A DNA stretch of 64,000 nt from Paenibacillus selenitireducens (lineage in GTDB: Bacteria; Bacillota; Bacilli; Paenibacillales; Paenibacillaceae), in assembly GCF_002021565.1 (NCBI RefSeq), contig NZ_MSZX01000005.1, positions 310,027 through 374,026 of the forward strand. Reading direction: 5' to 3'. Positions 49,905 to 60,538 of this stretch are shown here, piece after piece; the first letter of the stretch is position 1, and every line of letters begins with the position of its first letter. A program made the position numbers and the translations under genes. The notes under the pieces were generated by a model. It was not told the DNA's origin. It searched no databases and saw only the letters and a list, made by a program, of their open reading frames with translations.

Positions 49905-52745
49905 ATGGCAGTAGGGGTACGGCATTGGGGAATTTCGCAAGTTTTAACGAGAGTATTGATTGCTGCACTTACGCTGCAGTTGATCAGTACATGGATGGGC
50001 GAAGGTCGTGGGGATGCTGCTGAGGCATCCTCCCATACCACCGTGAAAAGGGAAGATGGGAAGAATCTCGTCTTCCCTGTGCTGAGTGATATTCATATTG
50101 GGCATACGCCAAAGGATGTATCGAAATGGCGTTTGGTCTTAAATCAATTGAAGGAGATAACACCGGATTACGATGCTTTAGCTGCTGTTGGCGATATTAC
50201 GGACTCAGGGACAGTCTCGCAATATGACACACTTATGAGCCATTATAATGAACTGAAAAATCCGACCGCCATATCGTTATTTGCGATCGGCAATCACGAT
50301 TATCTGAATGGCACAACAGCCGTCGAGCAACAGCGCTTCAAGGATAAGACAGGAATGAGCGGCATTTATTACGACCAATGGATCAACGGTTATCACTTTA
50401 TTATCTTGGGAAGTGAAGACGGTACGCGAGACGGGACCTTGTCCGACACCCAGTTAAACTGGTTAGATACCAAGTTAGCCGAAGAGGCAGATGTGAATAA
50501 GCCTATTTTTGTATTCCTTCATCAGCCAATCACGGGAACCGTGTATGGCAGCGATTTATGGGGACATAAGCAGAACGCGACGAAATTGTACAATACGTTA
50601 GCGAAATATCCGCAAGCCATTACCTTCTCAGGACATTCCCATTATGTACTCGATGATCCCGGCTCGATTATGCAGAAGGATTTCACGGCGGTGGGGACGG
50701 CAGCGGTGCGTTATCCTGAGTTAGAGCCAGGCAAAATCCAAGGCATTCATCCAACCGATGAAATCACCCAAGGTCTCGTTGTTGAAGTTTTGGACAATGA
50801 AGTACAAATCAAGCGGCGAGACTTCCATACGAATGATTGGACGGGCGACAATTGGGTCGTGAAGTACCCGGCCGTGAAAAGTTCCTTCACGTATACGAGT
50901 GACCGTGATCAAGTTAAGCCTACGTTCTCTGGTACCGCTGCGGCAACGATCGATCCCGCGAGCATTCAGCCGAATAAAATGAAGGTTACGTTTGATCAGG
51001 CAAGCGACAATTTATTCGTGCGGTCCTATGAAGTGAAGACCGTGAATGTAGCGACAGGAAGTACGGCGCAATCCTTCTTGGCTTTTGCTCAGTTGTATGA
51101 TGATCCCGCGCCAACGCAGTTGTCCTTCGATATTAGCGGTCTGCAACCTTCTACGAATTACCGAGTAGAGGTTACGGCAATCGATGCCTTTGGCAATCGA
51201 AGCGCTGCGCCATTGACCGTGCAGGCGAAGACAGCAAATCGTCCACCGAATTCGGAGAAGCCGGTTGCGGATGTCATTGATATTGATTTTATCGATGGCA
51301 CGTCGAACGACAGATCACCGGCGAAAAATCATGCGGCTTCAACGGGCGCAAGCGCGAAAATCGCTTATAGCACGGCGTTCAAACAATATGTGGGACGCAT
51401 GAACGGAACGACGGATGAATATTTCGCCATCCCATCGAGCAACTCCATCAAAGCGGTAACGAAAGAATTCACTTTAGAATCGCAATTCCGACTAAATTCC
51501 ATTCGTACGCAGGATGTATTCAGCAATACGCAGAGCGGCGGTTTAGGCTTTGAATCTACAGCCAGCGGAAAAATGGAGCTATGGGCTTATATTAACGGCA
51601 GCTATAAGAAAGTCGGCGTTCAGCTGGAAGCGAACAAGAACTATCATCTGGTCGCGACATATGACGGCGGACAAATGACGTTGTACTTAAATGGGGCGCA
51701 AGTGGGAACTACAGCGGTTAGTGGTTCGCTTAGCCAACCGACCATACAGTTTGCCATTGGAGCCGATCCTGAAAGCAATAATCGCGGCAACTATGTGATG
51801 GATGGCGACGTAAGTGTGGCGAGATTTTACAGTACGGCGATTTACCCTGAGCAAGTAGAAATGTTGTACAACGAATTGGCCCAACGTCAGTCCATCGAGG
51901 AATTGAACACGTTATTTAGCAAGCTTGAGGAAGCGAAGCTGCTAGCTGACGATGCTACGGTGGTTGGGACAGAGCCGGGCCAATATCCTGCGGCAGCCAT
52001 GGATGCGTATCGTTCCAAAATTGGCTTGGCGAACACTACATTCACGTCTCGATCCGTGACCCAAGCAAGCGTGCAGCAGGCGATTCAAAACCTGGCATCA
52101 GCCAAAACCAATCTGGAAGCAAGTAAAAACGTGGATTCACCTGAGAATCTAGCCAAGTTAGTCTCTAGTGCTGTAACGGTCAACTCCGGGCAGACGTTCA
52201 CTGTGAATTTGGAGTTGAATCGAGTCACAACAAGTACCTATGCACAGGACTTCTCCTTGCAATATGACACGAATGCGCTCGAGTTGGTTCGAACAGCGTC
52301 ACTTATCGAAGGACTTAACCTTGTTTCTAGCGTGGAGAAAACACCGGGGAACATGCGACTCCTGACTGCGAGCATGGGCGCGGATCAAGGGATAGGAACA
52401 GATAAGGCGTTGCTCCAGTTCACGTTCAAAGCCAAAGCGGTGGATAACTCGAAGAATGCCCTGATCAACATCAGTCAAGTGATTCTGGCTGATGCAAAGG
52501 GTACGGAAACGCAAGGGAACGTATCGTCCGTAACGGTTCAGATTACGACTGAGGAACCTGCAACTTCACCAGACGTGAATCACGATGGTAAAGTAAGTAT
52601 TGGGGACTTGGCCATGATTGCGGCTCATTACGGCAAAACAACGGCAAGCCCAGATTGGCAGCAAGCCAAATTCGCGGATATGAATCGCGACGGCAAAATT
52701 GACATTGTTGATTTGTCTATGGTAGCTCAGCTCATCATTGGATAA
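49905..52745 (+). CDS. Secreted calcineurin-like phosphoesterase with LamG, FIVAR, cohesin and dockerin modules
   Basis: A 946-residue protein. A signal peptide (about 1-38) is followed by a metallophosphoesterase domain (about 50-330) with SDIHIGH, GDITDSG, GNHD, LHQP and GHSH, the full metal-ligand set. Then come a fibronectin-III-like domain (about 340-445), a concanavalin/LamG domain (about 455-655), a FIVAR-like helical module (about 665-740), a cohesin (about 750-880) and a type I dockerin (about 889-946). The last two modules closely parallel those of the preceding GH31 protein. AGGAGGAAG precedes ATG 49905, 30 bases after that gene, so the two are co-expressed. The phosphoester substrate is unknown. 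Confidence 0.85.
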   Translation: MAVGVRHWGISQVLTRVLIAALTLQLISTWMGEGRGDAAEASSHTTVKREDGKNLVFPVLSDIHIGHTPKDVSKWRLVLNQLKEITPDYDALAAVGDITDSGTVSQYDTLMSHYNELKNPTAISLFAIGNHDYLNGTTAVEQQRFKDKTGMSGIYYDQWINGYHFIILGSEDGTRDGTLSDTQLNWLDTKLAEEADVNKPIFVFLHQPITGTVYGSDLWGHKQNATKLYNTLAKYPQAITFSGHSHYVLDDPGSIMQKDFTAVGTAAVRYPELEPGKIQGIHPTDEITQGLVVEVLDNEVQIKRRDFHTNDWTGDNWVVKYPAVKSSFTYTSDRDQVKPTFSGTAAATIDPASIQPNKMKVTFDQASDNLFVRSYEVKTVNVATGSTAQSFLAFAQLYDDPAPTQLSFDISGLQPSTNYRVEVTAIDAFGNRSAAPLTVQAKTANRPPNSEKPVADVIDIDFIDGTSNDRSPAKNHAASTGASAKIAYSTAFKQYVGRMNGTTDEYFAIPSSNSIKAVTKEFTLESQFRLNSIRTQDVFSNTQSGGLGFESTASGKMELWAYINGSYKKVGVQLEANKNYHLVATYDGGQMTLYLNGAQVGTTAVSGSLSQPTIQFAIGADPESNNRGNYVMDGDVSVARFYSTAIYPEQVEMLYNELAQRQSIEELNTLFSKLEEAKLLADDATVVGTEPGQYPAAAMDAYRSKIGLANTTFTSRSVTQASVQQAIQNLASAKTNLEASKNVDSPENLAKLVSSAVTVNSGQTFTVNLELNRVTTSTYAQDFSLQYDTNALELVRTASLIEGLNLVSSVEKTPGNMRLLTASMGADQGIGTDKALLQFTFKAKAVDNSKNALINISQVILADAKGTETQGNVSSVTVQITTEEPATSPDVNHDGKVSIGDLAMIAAHYGKTTASPDWQQAKFADMNRDGKIDIVDLSMVAQLIIG

Positions 52746-52770
52746 TTTCAATGCTAGATTTGGTAATAGC

Positions 52771-52817
52771 AAAAAGGGCTGCCCGACGTCTTTATCGACG
52801 TATGGGCAGCCCTTTAT
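52771..52817. terminator. Bidirectional terminator
   Basis: AAAGGGCTGCCC (52773-52784) pairs with GGGCAGCCCTTT (52804-52815). The T run is better on the minus strand, so it serves helD as well as the secreted-enzyme operon. Confidence 0.8.
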
Positions 52818-52838
52818 CACAACGTTCATATCATATCG

Positions 52839-54983
52839 TTAAGCTGGTTGCTGTATAAATGGGGTTAACTCCCCATGATACAAGATCCATAATTCATGTA
52901 ATGCCCGCGTACAGCCAACATAGAGCAGCTTGGCATCCATAGCGCCTTCGCGATAATGATACGCGTCAGCATCCATGAGCAATACCGCGTCAAATTCCAA
53001 TCCTTTGGACAAATAGACGGGAAGCACAGATATACCGCCTTGGTATTCGTTCTGACTGCCATCGATTAGATTCACGTTCAATCCTTGATCCAGTAGTGTC
53101 TGGTAGAGTGTGCGAGCTTCTTCCAATGTCCGGGTTAACAAGGCCGTCGTATTGTATTCCGATTGCTCGAATTGCTGAATCGCATCCTGGATCACTTGCA
53201 GTTGTTCTACCGAAGTTTTCTCCAGAACTTGCACTTGCTGTCCGCTGCGGAAGACAGGTACGGCGAGTAAATCGGTGTGCACCCCACGCTCAAGAATGCC
53301 ATTTGCGAACTCAATGATTTCCATGGTCGATCGATAGCTCCGTGTGAGTGCGAAATAAGCCGTATCCTGGGCTTCGAATAAGGATTGCATTTCGTTCCAA
53401 TCATGTATGCCCTGGTATGCATGAATCCCTTGGGATAAATCTCCGAGAATCGTGAAGGAATGATTCCGAACGAATAGATCTAAGACGGCGACTTGGAATG
53501 GAGAGAAGTCTTGTGCCTCATCAATTACGATATGGTCAAAGCGGGATTCGCTCGCCATGTCGTGAAGTTTCACATGAATATACAATAATCCTGCCAAATC
53601 TTCATGCCGTATTTCGTTATTTTTCAACGTGATTCGCGTATGCTTCACGACGTCCGCAGGAATCGACTCGAATCGATCCTGTTGTAGAATCGCCCCGCGT
53701 TTATCGGGTTGGAACAGATTTTTATACAACGTAAAGGCATCGAATTCCGGCCATTTCTTGGCATAGGCTTTGATTCTCGTACTTGATTTTTGCTTAAATT
53801 CTTTGAGCTTCACTGTATTCGTAATGGGTTTGAGCTCCATCTCAATCCAGCGATTGATTCTGGCAAGCACGCGTTCTTTCCGTTTCGCAAGCGCATAATG
53901 CTTGTATTCCTCGAAGAACCAATTCCGAATGGTCTGCAGCGGCAAGACTTTGCCATCCCAAGGAGAGAAATCCATATCTGGGACACAATTGACTTCAAGC
54001 AGTTCCATACTCTTGTCAATCCATTGCTTGAAGCGGGTGGATCCCTTGTATCGACCTGAAACATCATCGTTCAACGCGGGTCTCTGCTCCAAAGTTTCGA
54101 ACCAAATGCCCCACATATCTGTTGCAGGCAGAAGTTTCGCATCCAGGTCCAGCAAATTCATAGCCCAGTCCGCGAAGGTGTTCTGTTGAATGTTCCCGAC
54201 ACCTAGTTCTGGCAGGACATCTGAGATGTAATTTAAGAACATTTGGTTCGGTGCGAAGATAATCATGCGTTCCGCGCGAATCTGTTCTTGGTATTGATAG
54301 AGCAGGAATGCGAGTCGGTGCAGCGCAACTGTTGTTTTTCCGCTGCCCGCAACCCCTTGAATCATTAATGCTGTGTTCTTGGCCGCCCGAATGATAAGGT
54401 CCTGCTCCGCTTGAATCGTAGAGACGATATCGCGCAAGCGGTTATCTTTGTTCTCTCCCAACCGATAGAGGAGGAATTCATCAGATACAGCGGGTTGATC
54501 ACTATCCCGCGTGTAGGTGTCTACGACACGCTGCAGAATCTTTTTGCGAATAACGAGATTTCGCTTCAAATAGACGAGGCCTTCTATTGTACCTTCTGGC
54601 GCTTCATAGGAAGCAGGCTCAAGGCCGCCGGTGAAGGAGTAGAATAGACTTGCAATCGGTGCGCGCCAATCGATGACGAGCGGGTTCTCTTGTTCGACAT
54701 CTAGATCGCCGTGATTGACACCAACTTTTCCGATATAAAGCGGGGTAGCTTCGGACTTCTGATTCGTCTGAAAATCCAACCGACCGAAGTAAGGAGCATC
54801 TTCCGCACGTGCAAGCCGCTGTCGTCTAGCTTCCCGCGTCTCTTCTAAGACCTGTTCTGTAAAATCATGCCCGGTATAAACCGGGGTATTGCGCAAGTGG
54901 GTGAGCTGCCGATCGATTTCTTGCTGCGCAATTTCAAGTTGACGCATTTCTTCTTGATAGGCACTTTGAAAAGTGTCTTCCAT
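52839..54983 (-). CDS. helD: RNA polymerase recycling ATPase HelD (UvrD-like)
   Basis: A 714-residue superfamily 1 helicase-like protein. An N-terminal antiparallel coiled coil (about 1-70), which in HelD enters the secondary channel of RNA polymerase, is followed by Walker A GVAGSGKTTVALHRLAFL (about 210) and DEAQDFSPFQ (about 490). A second RecA-like half follows with SVLPVYLSKGLEFDAVLLMD and YVGCTRALHELWIL. HelD removes stalled RNA polymerase from DNA using ATP. AGGAGGT precedes ATG 54983 on the minus strand. Length is near that of B. subtilis HelD (about 770). Confidence 0.9.
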   Translation of the reverse strand: MEDTFQSAYQEEMRQLEIAQQEIDRQLTHLRNTPVYTGHDFTEQVLEETREARRQRLARAEDAPYFGRLDFQTNQKSEATPLYIGKVGVNHGDLDVEQENPLVIDWRAPIASLFYSFTGGLEPASYEAPEGTIEGLVYLKRNLVIRKKILQRVVDTYTRDSDQPAVSDEFLLYRLGENKDNRLRDIVSTIQAEQDLIIRAAKNTALMIQGVAGSGKTTVALHRLAFLLYQYQEQIRAERMIIFAPNQMFLNYISDVLPELGVGNIQQNTFADWAMNLLDLDAKLLPATDMWGIWFETLEQRPALNDDVSGRYKGSTRFKQWIDKSMELLEVNCVPDMDFSPWDGKVLPLQTIRNWFFEEYKHYALAKRKERVLARINRWIEMELKPITNTVKLKEFKQKSSTRIKAYAKKWPEFDAFTLYKNLFQPDKRGAILQQDRFESIPADVVKHTRITLKNNEIRHEDLAGLLYIHVKLHDMASESRFDHIVIDEAQDFSPFQVAVLDLFVRNHSFTILGDLSQGIHAYQGIHDWNEMQSLFEAQDTAYFALTRSYRSTMEIIEFANGILERGVHTDLLAVPVFRSGQQVQVLEKTSVEQLQVIQDAIQQFEQSEYNTTALLTRTLEEARTLYQTLLDQGLNVNLIDGSQNEYQGGISVLPVYLSKGLEFDAVLLMDADAYHYREGAMDAKLLYVGCTRALHELWILYHGELTPFIQQPA

Positions 54984-55153
54984 TTCAGTTACCTCCTAAG
55001 ACTTATTTGCACCCATGACAAAAGGAACCAACACTATATCACACCCCAATTTAAAAAGCAATTTGTATCATTCGTCCTTGTTCTTTTCGGAAGTAGTGGT
55101 AAAATATGTTTATTATTTCCGGTTGCCCATGATTCAATAAAGGAGGATTTGGT

Positions 55154-56050
55154 GTGTTGACATTCAATACGGAAGCTTATGAAAAAGCGCGTGCGTTCTT
55201 GAAGTCAGAAGCCAGACCGCTGGAGAGAGCGATGTTCGAATATGAGTTCGAGAACGGATCGGCTCGCCGCGTCCTGGAGGAACTCAAGACGTTTCAGAAT
55301 GAGGACGGTGGCTTCGGGCACGGACTAGAACCTGATGTTCGTTGTTCCGAATCTTCTGCTTTGGCGACGACTATTGCATTTCAGACTTTATCGGAGTTGA
55401 ACGAGACGGATCCCGATCTAGTGGACAAAGCTTTGAATTATTTAGAACGTACATACCAATCCGAGCAAAAAGGGTGGGAGATTATCCCGCAAGCTGCGGA
55501 AGAATCACCGCGTGCCTTTTGGTGGGAATACGGCGCATTCAATGATCATTGGGGCAATCCCAATGCAGAAATCGCAGGCTATTTGATCGATTATCGCACG
55601 AAACTATCGGATGAGTGGGTGAATACGGTAGTTGATGAAGCCATTCGTTATTTGCAAGAAACATCCGATCTGGCAGAGATGCATGAAATGCTCTGTTATA
55701 TTCGTCTCGCGGATCGATTGACCAAAGTACAGTATCAACAACTGGAAGCCAAGCTGGATCAATTCATTAGCAATTGTGTGGCAGCCAATCCGGAGGAACG
55801 GGAAGGGTACTGTGCGGTACCGCTGCAAATACTGCAGTCGCCGAATTCGAGGTACTACGAACGGTTCTCAACGTATATTCCTTCGGACTTAGATACGTTA
55901 ATAGAGCAGCAAGGTGAGGATGGAGCCTGGGCACCGAACTGGGCCTGGGGGCGTTTTGAAGAACAGTGGCAATTGGCGAAGACGGAATGGAAGGGTGTTA
56001 TTACATTAAATAATTTACGGGTGTTACGATCTTTTGAACGCCTGAAATGA
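55154..56050 (+). CDS. Hypothetical protein, possible alpha/alpha-toroid fold
   Basis: A 298-residue soluble protein I cannot assign to a function. NEDGGFGHGLEPDVR (about 52-66) and further Trp/Gly-rich helical repeats (EDGAWAPNWAWGRFEEQW near the end) look like the repeats of the prenyltransferase/terpene-cyclase alpha/alpha toroid. The DXDD or zinc-binding catalytic motifs of those enzymes are not evident. A GTG start follows AAAGGAGGA by about 7 bases. It is monocistronic, divergent from helD. Confidence 0.75.
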   Translation: MLTFNTEAYEKARAFLKSEARPLERAMFEYEFENGSARRVLEELKTFQNEDGGFGHGLEPDVRCSESSALATTIAFQTLSELNETDPDLVDKALNYLERTYQSEQKGWEIIPQAAEESPRAFWWEYGAFNDHWGNPNAEIAGYLIDYRTKLSDEWVNTVVDEAIRYLQETSDLAEMHEMLCYIRLADRLTKVQYQQLEAKLDQFISNCVAANPEEREGYCAVPLQILQSPNSRYYERFSTYIPSDLDTLIEQQGEDGAWAPNWAWGRFEEQWQLAKTEWKGVITLNNLRVLRSFERLK

Positions 56051-56055
56051 TCATC

Positions 56056-56107
56056 ATAAAAAAGCTAAGGAAGCATTTCGATTGAAATGCTGCCTTAGCT
56101 TTTTTTG
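56056..56107. terminator. Bidirectional rho-independent terminator
   Basis: AAAAGCTAAGG with AGCATTTC (56060-56079) pairs with GAAATGCT and CCTTAGCTTTT (56084-56104), and A and T runs lie at both ends. It serves the toroid-fold gene and the convergent gcv operon. Confidence 0.88.
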
Positions 56108-56119
56108 GCTCTTTTTCAT

Positions 56120-57580
56120 TTAGTTACAGGAGCAGTTCAACACGGGTTTTCTCGCAGCTTGGGTTTCATCGAGACGGCGAACGGTCGTCCTATAAGGAGC
56201 ATTTAATAACAGCTCCGGCGTCGTCTCTGCTTCCTTAATAATGTGAATCATCGTATCAATAAATGCGTCCAGCGTTTCCTTGCTCTCGGTTTCGGTGGGT
56301 TCGATCATGATGCATTCCTCGACATTTAGAGGAAAATAGATGGTTGGCGGGTGATAGCCAAAGTCCAGTAGGCGCTTGGCCACGTCTAGGGTCCGTACGC
56401 CATATTGTTTGAGTTGTTTGCCGGAGATGACGAATTCATGCTTGCAAACGCCAGGATAGGGAACGTGGAAATAGGGTGCCAGACGATGCATCATGTAGTT
56501 GGCATTGAGTACGGCAAGCTGAGACACGTGGCGCAGTCCTTCCGGACCATATGTTCGAATATAGGTGTATGCACGAACAAGAATACCGAAGTTCCCATAG
56601 TACGCCTTAACCCGTCCGATGGAATGCGGACGTTCATGATCGAATGTAAATATACCATCCTGCCTTTGAATGACGATGGGTTTGGGAAGGAAAGGGATAA
56701 GAAGCTGCTTCACGCCAACGGGACCGGCTCCCGGACCGCCGCCGCCATGCGGGGTGCTCATGGTCTTGTGCAAGTTCAAATGCACGACATCGAAGCCCAT
56801 ATCACCAGGTCTTGTAATCCCCATGATGGCGTTGGAATTGGCACCGTCATAATAGAGAAGCCCTCCGGCTTCGTGAACGATCCGTGCAATCTCTACAATT
56901 TGTTCTTCAAATAAGCCGAGTGTATTCGGGTTCGTTAACATCAGAGCAGCCGTATCGCTGCCGACGACTGCGCGAAGGGCATCCAAGTCTACATGTCCAC
57001 GAGCGTTGGACGGAATGGTAATTGTCTCTAGCCCAGCGACGGTAGCGCTTGCCGGGTTCGTCCCATGAGAGGAGTCGGGTACGATGACTTTGGTTCTGGA
57101 ATCGCCGCGACTCTCATGGTACGCACGGATCATCATTAATCCAGTCCATTCCCCATGGGCGCCCGCGGCAGGTTGGAGCGTGACTTGATCCATTCCGGTT
57201 AGCGCCGCAATGTCATTCTGCAGCGTATAGAGGAGCTCCAAAGCACCTTGGATCGTTTCTTCGGGCTGATAGGGATGGATCTTCGCAAATCCGCTGAATC
57301 GCGCGACATCCTCATTTATTTTCGGATTATATTTCATCGTACAGGAACCAAGCGGGTAGAAACCATTATCGATACCGAAGTTGCGTCGCGAGAGCTCGGT
57401 ATAGTGCCGGATCACATCCACTTCATAGACTTCTGGGAGGGCGGCAGGCACAGATCGCAAATAAGAGGCGGGAATGAGCTCTGTGATTTCGACTTCAGGC
57501 ACATCGCAGTCAGGCAGCGCGTAAGCGACACGCCCAGGCTGACTGAGTTCAAAGATTAAGGCTTTTTCCGGTTTCGTCAT
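56120..57580 (-). CDS. gcvPB: Glycine dehydrogenase (decarboxylating) subunit 2
   Basis: A 486-residue PLP-binding half of the split P-protein of the glycine cleavage system. The PLP lysine lies in [20 protein letters not shown] (about 273). [13 protein letters not shown] (about 77) and [17 protein letters not shown] (about 138) are conserved. It decarboxylates glycine and passes the aminomethyl group to lipoyl-GcvH together with GcvPA. Its start overlaps the gcvPA stop by 4 bases. It is last in the operon. Confidence 0.94.
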   Translation of the reverse strand: MTKPEKALIFELSQPGRVAYALPDCDVPEVEITELIPASYLRSVPAALPEVYEVDVIRHYTELSRRNFGIDNGFYPLGSCTMKYNPKINEDVARFSGFAKIHPYQPEETIQGALELLYTLQNDIAALTGMDQVTLQPAAGAHGEWTGLMMIRAYHESRGDSRTKVIVPDSSHGTNPASATVAGLETITIPSNARGHVDLDALRAVVGSDTAALMLTNPNTLGLFEEQIVEIARIVHEAGGLLYYDGANSNAIMGITRPGDMGFDVVHLNLHKTMSTPHGGGGPGAGPVGVKQLLIPFLPKPIVIQRQDGIFTFDHERPHSIGRVKAYYGNFGILVRAYTYIRTYGPEGLRHVSQLAVLNANYMMHRLAPYFHVPYPGVCKHEFVISGKQLKQYGVRTLDVAKRLLDFGYHPPTIYFPLNVEECIMIEPTETESKETLDAFIDTMIHIIKEAETTPELLLNAPYRTTVRRLDETQAARKPVLNCSCN

Positions 57581-58932
57581 GGGAACATCCCTCCTAGAAC
57601 AGCGGCAAATTGGTCTATTTCGGTACGAGTTCGACGTTCGGTCACCGCGATGAGCATATGGTTCTGAAGTTCTGGATAGTCTCTGCCTAGATGATAACCA
57701 CCAATATACCCGGATTCGAGCAGATTCTTTTGGAGTTGAGACATATCCCAGCGGTCAGGAAGCTTCAGGACAAACTCGTTGAAGAAAGGGGCTAGGAATG
57801 GACGTGAAAATGCCGCGTGTTGCGTGAGCCGTTGAGCTGCATAGTGCGCTTTCTGAAGATTCAGCCTTGCGACGTCTTGCAAACCTTGCTTTCCCATCGT
57901 GGAAAGATACACCGATGCGCTCAATGCAAGTAATGCTTGATTGGAGCATATATTTGACGTGGCTTTTTCACGCCGAATATGCTGTTCACGTGCTTGCAAT
58001 GTGAGGACAAATCCTCGTTGACCTTCCCGATCGACCGTTTGACCAACGATTCGTCCTGGCATCTTGCGCATGTATGGCTCGGTTACCGCGAAGAAGCCGC
58101 AAGTAGGACCGCCTAGCGATGCGGCTATGCCTAACGGCTGCGCATCTCCAACGACAACATCAGCGCCCAGATGACCCGGACGTTCTAGAATGCCTAAAGA
58201 TAGCGGGTTCGTGCTGACAACGCATAATCCTTTATGCTGATGGATGATATCCGCAATCGCTTTGACATCTTCGATACAGCCGAAGAAATTGGGGGATTGA
58301 ACAAGAACCGCGGCGCAGTTGTTCGTCACGCAAGTGGCGAGCTGTTCAAGGTTCGTCACACCGTCGAGATCCTCGATTTCAACCACTTCCAAATGCAAAC
58401 CTCGGGCCGTGCTATGAACAATTTGACGCGCTTCGGGATGGATAGTTCTCGATAGGATGATCTGTTTCCGCTTCGTTGCGCCGCTTGCAAGCGCAGCCGC
58501 TTCCGCGAGTGCCGTCGCGCCGTCATACATGCTGGCATTGGCGACGGCCATCCCTGTTAGCTCGCAGATGAAGGACTGAAACTCGAAGATCGCTTGCAGC
58601 TCTCCTTGGCTGATCTCCGGTTGATAAGGGGTATAAGCAGTATAGAATTCGGAGCGAGAAATGATATGGTTGATGACCACGGGGATGTGGTGATCATACA
58701 AACCGGCACCGAGAAAGCTGCTATACTGATCAAAATCAGCATTTTTACCAGCGAGTTGCCTCATATGCCGCAGTAGTGATATTTCATCGAGCGCTTCAGA
58801 TATAGGCAAGTTTCCTTGATAGCGAATTTCTTGTGGAATATCTTGAAACAATTGTTCCATCGCATCAATTCCGATCGTTCGCATCATTTCGGTTTGATCT
58901 TTAGGGGTTAACGGGAGGTAGCGATGTTTCAT
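57577..58932 (-). CDS. gcvPA: Glycine dehydrogenase (decarboxylating) subunit 1
   Basis: A 451-residue first subunit of the split P-protein. [21 protein letters not shown] is the typical N-terminus. [19 protein letters not shown] (about 72) and [20 protein letters not shown] (about 111) are family blocks. ATG 58932 is chosen because AAAGGAGTGG precedes it; the frame is open further upstream but runs into gcvT. It lies 22 bases after gcvT. Confidence 0.94.
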   Translation of the reverse strand: MKHRYLPLTPKDQTEMMRTIGIDAMEQLFQDIPQEIRYQGNLPISEALDEISLLRHMRQLAGKNADFDQYSSFLGAGLYDHHIPVVINHIISRSEFYTAYTPYQPEISQGELQAIFEFQSFICELTGMAVANASMYDGATALAEAAALASGATKRKQIILSRTIHPEARQIVHSTARGLHLEVVEIEDLDGVTNLEQLATCVTNNCAAVLVQSPNFFGCIEDVKAIADIIHQHKGLCVVSTNPLSLGILERPGHLGADVVVGDAQPLGIAASLGGPTCGFFAVTEPYMRKMPGRIVGQTVDREGQRGFVLTLQAREQHIRREKATSNICSNQALLALSASVYLSTMGKQGLQDVARLNLQKAHYAAQRLTQHAAFSRPFLAPFFNEFVLKLPDRWDMSQLQKNLLESGYIGGYHLGRDYPELQNHMLIAVTERRTRTEIDQFAAVLGGMFP

Positions 58933-58954
58933 GGATTCCCACTCCTTTCTATGA

Positions 58955-60064
58955 TCATGTGAGGTTTCGCTTGTAGAATGGCGTTGGCACAATTTTGGCT
59001 TGCAGCAATCTTCCGCGAATTTCCACTTCAATTTTGGTGTCAAGTACGCTGTACTTGGCATTCACCAATGCAAGTCCGAGGTTCCGCTTCCATGTGGGAG
59101 ATTGGGTTCCCGTCGTGACTTCGCCGATAAGCTCGCCTTGCGCGTATACGGGATAATGAGCTCTAGGAATCCCTCGATCGATCAGTTCAAGACCGACAAG
59201 CTTACGGGGCAACCCGCTGGATTTCTGTTGAATCAGTGCATCCCGCCCGATAAATTCCCCTTTATTCAGCTTCACGAACATGCCGAGTCCTGCCTCCAGA
59301 GGGGTAATTTCTTCTGATAATTCATGACCATAGAGCGGCAGTCTCGCTTCAAATCGAAGCGTATCCCTTGCACCGAGACCGGCAGGTATGAGTCCGAGAG
59401 GTTCCCCAATGCTTAACAAATCTAACCATACTTGAGCAGCATCTTCCGCTTGAACATACAATTCAAAGCCATCTTCGCCGGTGTATCCCGTCCGAGAAAT
59501 GAGCGCAGCGACTCCGCACACGGACGCTCCTGTGATGAATTGAAATGGAAGTAGGTTTTGAAGAGAAACCTGGGTGACCTGCTGTAAAATGTGTTCCGCT
59601 AACGGTCCTTGAAGGGCGAGCAATGCGATTTGTTCCGACCGATTTGTGACGAACACGGCTTCATGATCCATCACGTGGGCTAATAACCAATGCATATCCT
59701 TCTCAATATTGGCTGCATTCACGACGAGCATATATTCATCTTGGTCGAGCTGATATATAAGCAAGTCTTCCACCACACCGCCATCTGGATTACACAAAAG
59801 CGTATACTGTGCATGACCAGAACGTAAGCGCTCAACATCATTCGTTGTCATACGCTGCAAGAAGGAAGCAGCATCACGCCCACGGACGATCAGTTCGCCC
59901 ATATGTGACACATCGAACAATCCTGCGCGCTGACGAACAGCATCATGTTCTTTTTGTATCCCGATAAATTGCACCGGCAGTTCCCAACCTCCGAAGTCAA
60001 TGCATCGTGCTTCTGGATAGATCGCGTAATGCGGGTAGATTGGGGTTCTTCGCAACGCTGTCAT
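58955..60064 (-). CDS. gcvT: Aminomethyltransferase (T-protein)
   Basis: A 369-residue tetrahydrofolate-dependent enzyme that takes the aminomethyl group from lipoyl-GcvH, giving methylene-THF and ammonia. Conserved segments: LFDVSHMGELIVRGRDA (about 48), FLQRMTTNDV, LLALQGPLAEHILQ (about 147) and SRTGYTGEDGFELY (about 188). It is first gene of the gcv operon, 67 bases after the glycine riboswitch on the minus strand. Confidence 0.94.
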   Translation of the reverse strand: MTALRRTPIYPHYAIYPEARCIDFGGWELPVQFIGIQKEHDAVRQRAGLFDVSHMGELIVRGRDAASFLQRMTTNDVERLRSGHAQYTLLCNPDGGVVEDLLIYQLDQDEYMLVVNAANIEKDMHWLLAHVMDHEAVFVTNRSEQIALLALQGPLAEHILQQVTQVSLQNLLPFQFITGASVCGVAALISRTGYTGEDGFELYVQAEDAAQVWLDLLSIGEPLGLIPAGLGARDTLRFEARLPLYGHELSEEITPLEAGLGMFVKLNKGEFIGRDALIQQKSSGLPRKLVGLELIDRGIPRAHYPVYAQGELIGEVTTGTQSPTWKRNLGLALVNAKYSVLDTKIEVEIRGRLLQAKIVPTPFYKRNLT

Positions 60065-60112
60065 CGATTCACCTCTTCTCGAAAATAAAAATAGACAGGC
60101 AAAAGAAAAGTA

Positions 60113-60130
60113 GGATGCAGGGCTGCATCA
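60113..60130 (-). terminator. Hairpin between the glycine riboswitch and gcvT (expression platform)
   Basis: GATGCAG-CC-CTGCATC is formed on the minus strand (60129-60114), followed by a T-rich stretch. In glycine-activated riboswitches such a hairpin terminates transcription without glycine; the weak T run makes that likely but not certain. Confidence 0.6.
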
Positions 60131-60131
60131 A

Positions 60132-60350
60132 CTTATCTTTCGCTCTGTCCTTTGTACCTGAGAGTTACCTTATGAGCAGCAAAATGCAGCAACACATCAT
60201 AAGTTTCCCCTTGGGTGACTTATACCTGGTCGAGGTATAAATGCTCTCCAGAGGTGCGTCCCGTAATGGTCCTTTTGCCTGAGAGATTCACTTGATTCAA
60301 GCTTACTCCTTCGGCGTTACCTAGCGTTACTAGTAAGGTAATCTCTCCCA
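60132..60350 (-). ncRNA. Tandem glycine riboswitch
   Basis: Two aptamers lie in series on the minus strand, each starting with a GGAGAG-type element and ending with the hallmark CTCTCAGG plus AAAGGAC. In aptamer 1 these are at about 60349 and 60280-60265; in aptamer 2 at about 60248 and 60165-60143. It precedes gcvT-gcvPA-gcvPB and should activate them at high glycine. A -10-like TATACT (60370-60365) fits initiation just before aptamer 1. Confidence 0.92.
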
Positions 60351-60538
60351 ATACGATCATCCGCAGTATATTGTTGGTCCTGTAGAAAAGGCTGGAATAT
60401 ATCATGCATACGCAATGCATGATGACATGGTCAATAAAATGTATGGTAAAAATGAAAAATCATGCCTTGGAATGCGTTTTTTCTCATAAGCTGTACTACG
60501 TTGCATTTTATAATCCATGGAAGAGAAGGAGCGATCGT

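Noticed and set aside
58933-59061. Longer N-terminus for GcvPA
   Set aside because: It would overlap gcvT, and the ribosome binding site AAAGGAGTGG marks the start at 58932.
60404-60538. Longer N-terminus for GcvH
   Set aside because: The extra 45 residues have no H-protein similarity, and AAGGAG directly precedes ATG 60539.
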